A DNA stretch of 63,810 nucleotides from CAYMUN01 sp964393835. GTDB taxonomy: Bacteria > Patescibacteriota > Saccharimonadia > Saccharimonadales > UBA4665. Position numbers and translations under genes: made by a program. The notes under the pieces were generated by a model, which saw only the letters and a program-made list of their open reading frames with translations, was not told the origin of the DNA and made no database searches. Each line of letters starts with the position of its first letter. Position 1 is the stretch's first letter. Below are positions 60,307 to 63,810 of this stretch, piece after piece. The stretch covers positions 1-63,810 of the forward strand of contig CAYMUN010000006.1 in the NCBI GenBank assembly GCA_964393835.1, written 5' to 3'.

Positions 60307-61148
60307 TCGACAAAGGTAGCCGGATTGACGCGGCCGGCTAGCGGGCCGCCGAATAATTGCCGCCAGGAAAAGCGCTCGGTAACAGGATTATAGCCCCGGG
60401 CCAGGAGCTTGAGCGGCGAATGGCAAACCACAGCCAGCCAAACGATCGGGTACATATGGCGACGGCTATCCAGATCGTGCAGGGCGTAAGTCTTAGGACT
60501 GAGCCAAGCGTAGCGACAAAAATCAAGCCAGCTGGATTGCACCCGACGGCAATCGATTGCCGTTACCAGCCGCTCGTCAAAGGTTATGTCGTAGCCCAGA
60601 CAGCTTAAATGAATGCCGATGTCATGATCTTCGTGCAGGCCAGCCGTCCGGCAGAGCTGGGTCTCAACCTGCTGCCAAGCCGTCCGGCGAACCGCCATGT
60701 TAGCTCCTTGCATAGCCAGCTCGCTTCCTAAGAGACGGGCCAGATGCCGGCGTAGACGCAGATCAATCGTATCAAGTACGCCGCTGAGGGCTAACCCGTA
60801 ATAACGAACTTTGCCGGTAGTCGCTGCCAGCGCGGTATTTCCGGCAAAGATATGCTGGATACTGGCCACCCAATCGGGTGCAATAAGACTGTCGGCATCG
60901 ATTCGGCCGATAATATCGCCGCCGGTCGCATTAAAACCTCGGTCACGAGCAAACACAACTCCTTGGCGAGACTCACGTAAAACCGTCACAAAAGCATAAC
61001 GCTCAGCAATTGCCGCGCTGTTATCAGTGGAATTATTGTCTACTACCAACACTTCGTAGGGCGCAACCGTTTGGGTGGCGATTGCCTCTAAGCAAGCCGC
61101 CAGGTGCTCGGCTTCGTTGTATACTGGGATGACAATACTGACATTCAT
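60303..61148 (-). CDS. GT2 family glycosyltransferase
   Basis: 281 residues from ATG 61148, where MNVSIVIPVYNEAEHL begins. The family motifs are IPVYNEAEH, VVDNNSTD and the DxD in GRIDADS, followed by NMAVRRTAW and ED in GLHEDHDIG, a typical acceptor-site acidic pair. It is cytoplasmic or membrane-associated. The donor and acceptor are unknown. It diverges from the glycosidase-like gene at 61168. Confidence 0.85.
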   Translation of the reverse strand: MNVSIVIPVYNEAEHLAACLEAIATQTVAPYEVLVVDNNSTDNSAAIAERYAFVTVLRESRQGVVFARDRGFNATGGDIIGRIDADSLIAPDWVASIQHIFAGNTALAATTGKVRYYGLALSGVLDTIDLRLRRHLARLLGSELAMQGANMAVRRTAWQQVETQLCRTAGLHEDHDIGIHLSCLGYDITFDERLVTAIDCRRVQSSWLDFCRYAWLSPKTYALHDLDSRRHMYPIVWLAVVCHSPLKLLARGYNPVTERFSWRQLFGGPLAGRVNPATFVD

Positions 61149-61167
61149 AAGCAAGACTACTTATTAT

Positions 61168-62229
61168 ATGGCAAAACGCTCCCGATTGCATTGGCCCTTA
61201 GACTACTGGCATAAAAACTGGCGGCATAAATTCATCGTAACCATCATAGCTTTCATCGCCCTGGCAATCGGCACCATGTACGGTATTGCCCAGTGGTACA
61301 TCCATACCCAGACCCCCGGTAAACAGGAGTTAGGCGTCAGCTTTATCCCGGATTATGCCGACAGCCTTGGGGTGAATCCAGAGGAAACTTTGGACGCGCT
61401 ACTCGGGATCGGCGTCAAACATTTACGGCTAGTCAACTACTGGAGTGACAGCGAGCGTACCCAAGGTCAGTATGATTTTACCCAGCTGGATTGGCAGTTT
61501 GAAAAGGCCGAAGCTGCCCATGCTCAGGTCATCCTCACCGTTGGTTTACGCCAGCCGCGCTGGCCGGAGTGCCACATGCCCGATTGGGCGGCCCGAGAGC
61601 CAGTCGGTCAATGGCAGCCGCAGCTGATGAAATATATGCAAACCGTGGTCAATCGCTACAAAAATTCCCCAAGCCTGGATAAATACCAACTAGAAAATGA
61701 ATACTTCCTCAAAGGTTTCGGTATCTGTACTGATTTTAGCCGTCAGCGCCTAGTCGATGAATACAACCTCGTCAAAAAACTGGATCCCCACCACAAAATT
61801 ATCGTCGGCCGTAGTAATAACGCCCTCGGTTTCCCGGTCGGGCAGCCGACGCCGGACGAATTCAGCATTTCGATTTATAAGCGTGTCTGGGACGGCAATT
61901 TTAGTAAGCGCTACCTAGAATACCCGCAACCCGGTTGGTTTTACGGCTTTATCGCCGGTACCCAAAAACTCTTGTTGCACCGCGACATGGTGGCCGGCGA
62001 GCTCCAGGCCGAAGCCTGGCCGCCAAACGGCAAATCAATTACCGACACCAGCCTGGCCGAGCAAAACAAATCACTCAATGCTAAACGGCTCAAAGACCGT
62101 TTTCAGTACGGCCGGGCCACCGGTATGCAGGAAATCTACCTGTGGGGCGCCGAATACTGGTACTACCGCCAACATGTCCTCAAAGACCCTAGTCTGTGGG
62201 AAGTCGCCCGGACAGAGTTTGGCCGATAA
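61168..62229 (+). CDS. membrane-anchored glycoside hydrolase-like protein
   Basis: 353 residues from ATG 61168; longer frames run antisense into the GT2 gene. A basic N-terminus leads to one membrane helix (about 20-40). The rest fits a TIM-barrel glycosidase: GVKHLRLVNYWSDSER, QVILTVGLRQPRWPE, and the acid/base Glu in YQLENEYFLKGFG. A later Glu in LWGAEYW is placed as the nucleophile, as in clan GH-A. It would cut a glycan outside the cell. The family number cannot be fixed by eye. Confidence 0.75.
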   Translation: MAKRSRLHWPLDYWHKNWRHKFIVTIIAFIALAIGTMYGIAQWYIHTQTPGKQELGVSFIPDYADSLGVNPEETLDALLGIGVKHLRLVNYWSDSERTQGQYDFTQLDWQFEKAEAAHAQVILTVGLRQPRWPECHMPDWAAREPVGQWQPQLMKYMQTVVNRYKNSPSLDKYQLENEYFLKGFGICTDFSRQRLVDEYNLVKKLDPHHKIIVGRSNNALGFPVGQPTPDEFSISIYKRVWDGNFSKRYLEYPQPGWFYGFIAGTQKLLLHRDMVAGELQAEAWPPNGKSITDTSLAEQNKSLNAKRLKDRFQYGRATGMQEIYLWGAEYWYYRQHVLKDPSLWEVARTEFGR

Positions 62230-63082
62230 AATTGTGACGTGCCGAGTCCACCTCGCGTTCCCGTTCCCGGGGGCTGCCATACATCGGCTCGCTACTTATC
62301 ACCCGGAACTGGCCTTTTTTATCGTGCCAATAGGCATCGACTGATCGCACTGGCCGCGCATCCACCGCGCCGCCAGCATCCAAGGCGTAAATGGCAGCAT
62401 TTGTCTCGACCATGCCATGCTGCTGCGGCGGCGTGCCGTTGGCATGCTGGAGTAAATTCATAGTAATCGCCAGCCCGGCTGGGCCGCCATCCACCATATC
62501 GCGGCCCAAAAAGCCCCAGCTGGTTCCGCCAGGGCCCTTGAGGGCATGGCCGTGTTTCTCAAGCCAGGTGATATATTCGTCCCACTCCACTAATTCACCT
62601 GCTGGAGTCATATATCGCTGGACATAGCTCTGGCCGTCAGCAGTGAGTATCGTTGCCCCCGGATCGGCGACGAATTTAGGGAACAGGCCGTCGTCGTTAT
62701 CTTCTATTATCAAAGGATGATACTTGGGATTGTAGCCGTGTCGCGGCAATTTTTGCCGAGCAGTTTCGGCTATAGCCTGGTAATCGCGCAAGTCGGGTAG
62801 TAGCGGAAAAGCTATCAGGCGACTGGTGGCCCGCATCTCGTCAATAGTGTGCTCTAGCTCGGTCGAGGGCGCGGCGACTTCGGGCACCACTAGGCCAAGC
62901 TTGTTCCAAAAGCCAGTCATGATTTCGCGCTGGCGACTGACCGGCATGGCATCAGGACTTAAAAAGTCGCGCATCTCCGCAGCAAAGGCGTCAGGGCCGA
63001 CAACATGCAGCTCAGGTACGACCGCCTCAGCAAAACCGCCCTCGGCCGCCGCTACCCGTAATTGATTTCTTTTAACGCTCAC
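62189..63082 (-). CDS. conserved hypothetical protein
   Basis: 297 residues, soluble, no family recognised. Its last 13 codons overlap the end of the glycosidase gene by 41 bases, so one of the two C-termini is probably variable. Blocks of note are YNPKYHPLIIEDNDDGLFPKF, GPGGTSWGFLGRDMVDGGPAG and HGMVETNAAIYALDAGG. The N-terminal ~20 residues have no signal peptide. It diverges from smpB. Confidence 0.6.
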   Translation of the reverse strand: MSVKRNQLRVAAAEGGFAEAVVPELHVVGPDAFAAEMRDFLSPDAMPVSRQREIMTGFWNKLGLVVPEVAAPSTELEHTIDEMRATSRLIAFPLLPDLRDYQAIAETARQKLPRHGYNPKYHPLIIEDNDDGLFPKFVADPGATILTADGQSYVQRYMTPAGELVEWDEYITWLEKHGHALKGPGGTSWGFLGRDMVDGGPAGLAITMNLLQHANGTPPQQHGMVETNAAIYALDAGGAVDARPVRSVDAYWHDKKGQFRVISSEPMYGSPREREREVDSARHNFIGQTLSGRLPTD

Positions 63083-63186
63083 CGCAACCCCACGATTAAA
63101 TTTTACCCCTCCGGTCTTGACCTACTAGGATAGCGCCTTTTAGGTCGATGGTCAAAGCTGCCTCTGTCAGCTACAATTAAACAGTT

Positions 63187-63654
63187 ATGGCCAAGAGTAA
63201 GAAACCAGACCAGCCTAAAAAGATCAGCAACCGTCGCGCCCGGCATGATTACGAGCTCGGTGATTCTTTGGTGGTGGGTTTGCAGCTATCTGGCGCCGAG
63301 ACCAAAAGCCTGCGCATGGGCCATGGCCACCTGCGCGGCGCTTACGTGACGGTAAAGGGCACTGAGCTCTTTTTGATCAATGCGACTATCGCCGGCACTA
63401 CCGGTATCCCGATTGACGAATCCGACCAGACCCGGGCCCGCAAAGTCTTGGCCAAGCGCCGCGAAATCAGCGCCCTGGTCGCCAAAAAGCAGCAGGGCAA
63501 TACCATAGTGCCGCTAGAAATCCTGACTGGCGGCCGCTTTATCAAACTGCGTGTCTCAGTCGGCAAGGGCAAAAAGCGCTACGACAAACGCCAAACTCTC
63601 AAAGCTCGCGACGACGCCCGCCGCACGGCCGCCGAGCTCAAGACCGTCCGCTAA
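63187..63654 (+). CDS. smpB: SsrA-binding protein
   Basis: 155 residues. The OB-fold signature NRRARHDYELGDSLVVGLQL, then the SmpB motif GAETKSLRMGHGHLRGAYV, and the basic C-terminal tail with KGKKRYDKRQTLKARD are intact. It brings tmRNA to stalled ribosomes. No tmRNA gene is visible nearby. TACAAT (63172-63177) sits nine bases before the ATG. Confidence 0.92.
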   Translation: MAKSKKPDQPKKISNRRARHDYELGDSLVVGLQLSGAETKSLRMGHGHLRGAYVTVKGTELFLINATIAGTTGIPIDESDQTRARKVLAKRREISALVAKKQQGNTIVPLEILTGGRFIKLRVSVGKGKKRYDKRQTLKARDDARRTAAELKTVR

Positions 63655-63658
63655 TCAG

Positions 63659-63687
63659 TTGCCGGAACTCATCTGATAGTCTATAAT
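63659..63687 (+). promoter_or_regulatory. sigma-70 promoter of tRNA-Asn
   Basis: TTGCCG (63659-63664) and a perfect TATAAT (63682-63687) are 17 bases apart, 24 bases before the tRNA 5' end. Confidence 0.65.
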
Positions 63688-63711
63688 TTGCGGAGTCTTA
63701 AGCAACTATAT

Positions 63712-63786
63712 TCCGGGGTAGCTCAGCGGTAGAGCGGGTCGCTGTTAACTACTACGTCGCTGGTTCGAATCCAGTCCCCGGAGCCA
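63712..63786 (+). tRNA. tRNA-Asn (GUU)
   Basis: A 75-base cloverleaf: acceptor TCCGGGG/CCCCGGA, D-stem GCTC/GAGC, anticodon loop CTGTTAA giving GTT, five-base variable loop, T-stem GCTGG/CCAGT with loop TTCGAAT, discriminator G and encoded CCA. The anticodon stem GGTCG/CTACT has a C-U mismatch at the fourth pair (30-40), which is unusual. Confidence 0.9.
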
Positions 63787-63810
63787 ATTTCCAGAAACGG
63801 AACAAAGAGC

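Noticed and set aside
1..63810. Recoded UGA (as in Gracilibacteria/SR1)
   Set aside because: UGA ends several well-bounded genes, such as 9807, 31050 and 57066, and conserved Trp or Gly positions use ordinary codons.
1..63810. CRISPR array or insertion sequence
   Set aside because: No regularly spaced direct repeats, cas genes or transposase were found; the only recombinase is the serine type at the left edge.

Overview
The window reads as one gapless piece of a small, densely packed bacterial genome. Opposing genes repeatedly share stop codons, operon neighbours overlap by ATGA, and no intergenic stretch reaches 300 bases. The standard genetic code is used (UGA ends many frames). The gene mix suggests a Patescibacteria/CPR organism, most likely of Saccharibacteria type. 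It includes a full F-type ATP synthase, a single-subunit NADH dehydrogenase, an archaeal-type PEP carboxylase, oxidative pentose-phosphate genes, many envelope-glycan genes, an orphan corrinoid adenosyltransferase and an anchored nuclease. The lineage is an inference from gene content; no rRNA or marker set was available to test it.

Bases 1-53 are the 3' half of tRNA-Gln(UUG). From there to about 9.8 kb the DNA is visibly more AT-rich and looks like an integrated mobile element. It carries a large serine recombinase (open at the left edge and reading through the tRNA), an arrangement of nested inverted repeats, and a phage-like HTH protein. Its cargo includes an SMC-type ATPase with a zinc hook and a C-terminal PrrC/RloC/HEPN-like nuclease signature (a probable anticodon-nuclease defence protein), a small membrane protein with an epimerase, an orphan gene behind a well-formed promoter with a palindromic operator, and an unrecognised three-gene cassette (8098-9807) whose last protein has an R-x4-H motif.

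From 9.8 to 24.9 kb lies housekeeping metabolism: threonine dehydrogenase and KBL ligase (threonine to glycine plus acetyl-CoA), GlmM, Pgl and Gnd, an aspartate aminotransferase/PEP carboxylase pair, and an ABC exporter. From 24.9 to 41.5 kb is an envelope-glycan region: a GtrB-like transferase, a GtrA/membrane/PIG-L triple fusion, two flippase-like proteins, GT-C, GT2 and GT4 enzymes, and an LCP ligase. It is interrupted by a sensory module (membrane protein, PAS histidine kinase, receiver, Crp/Fnr). An FAD lactate/glycolate-type dehydrogenase, NDH-2, and a UvrD helicase fused to a PD-(D/E)XK nuclease follow.

From 46 to 50 kb are an unusual aquaporin and a group of unrecognised proteins, two with possible beta-carbonic-anhydrase-like metal sites. 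The complete ATP synthase operon (atpI-BEFHAGDC, minus strand) occupies 50.6-57.3 kb, behind a promoter overlapped by a CRP-like box. The right end holds small redox, kinase, nuclease, cobalamin, glycosyltransferase and glycosidase genes, then smpB and tRNA-Asn.

Two window-wide patterns stand out. Many start codons sit only 6-11 bases after a TAYAMT -10 box, implying leaderless mRNAs. Seven convergent gene pairs overlap by exactly four bases through a shared palindromic stop tetramer.
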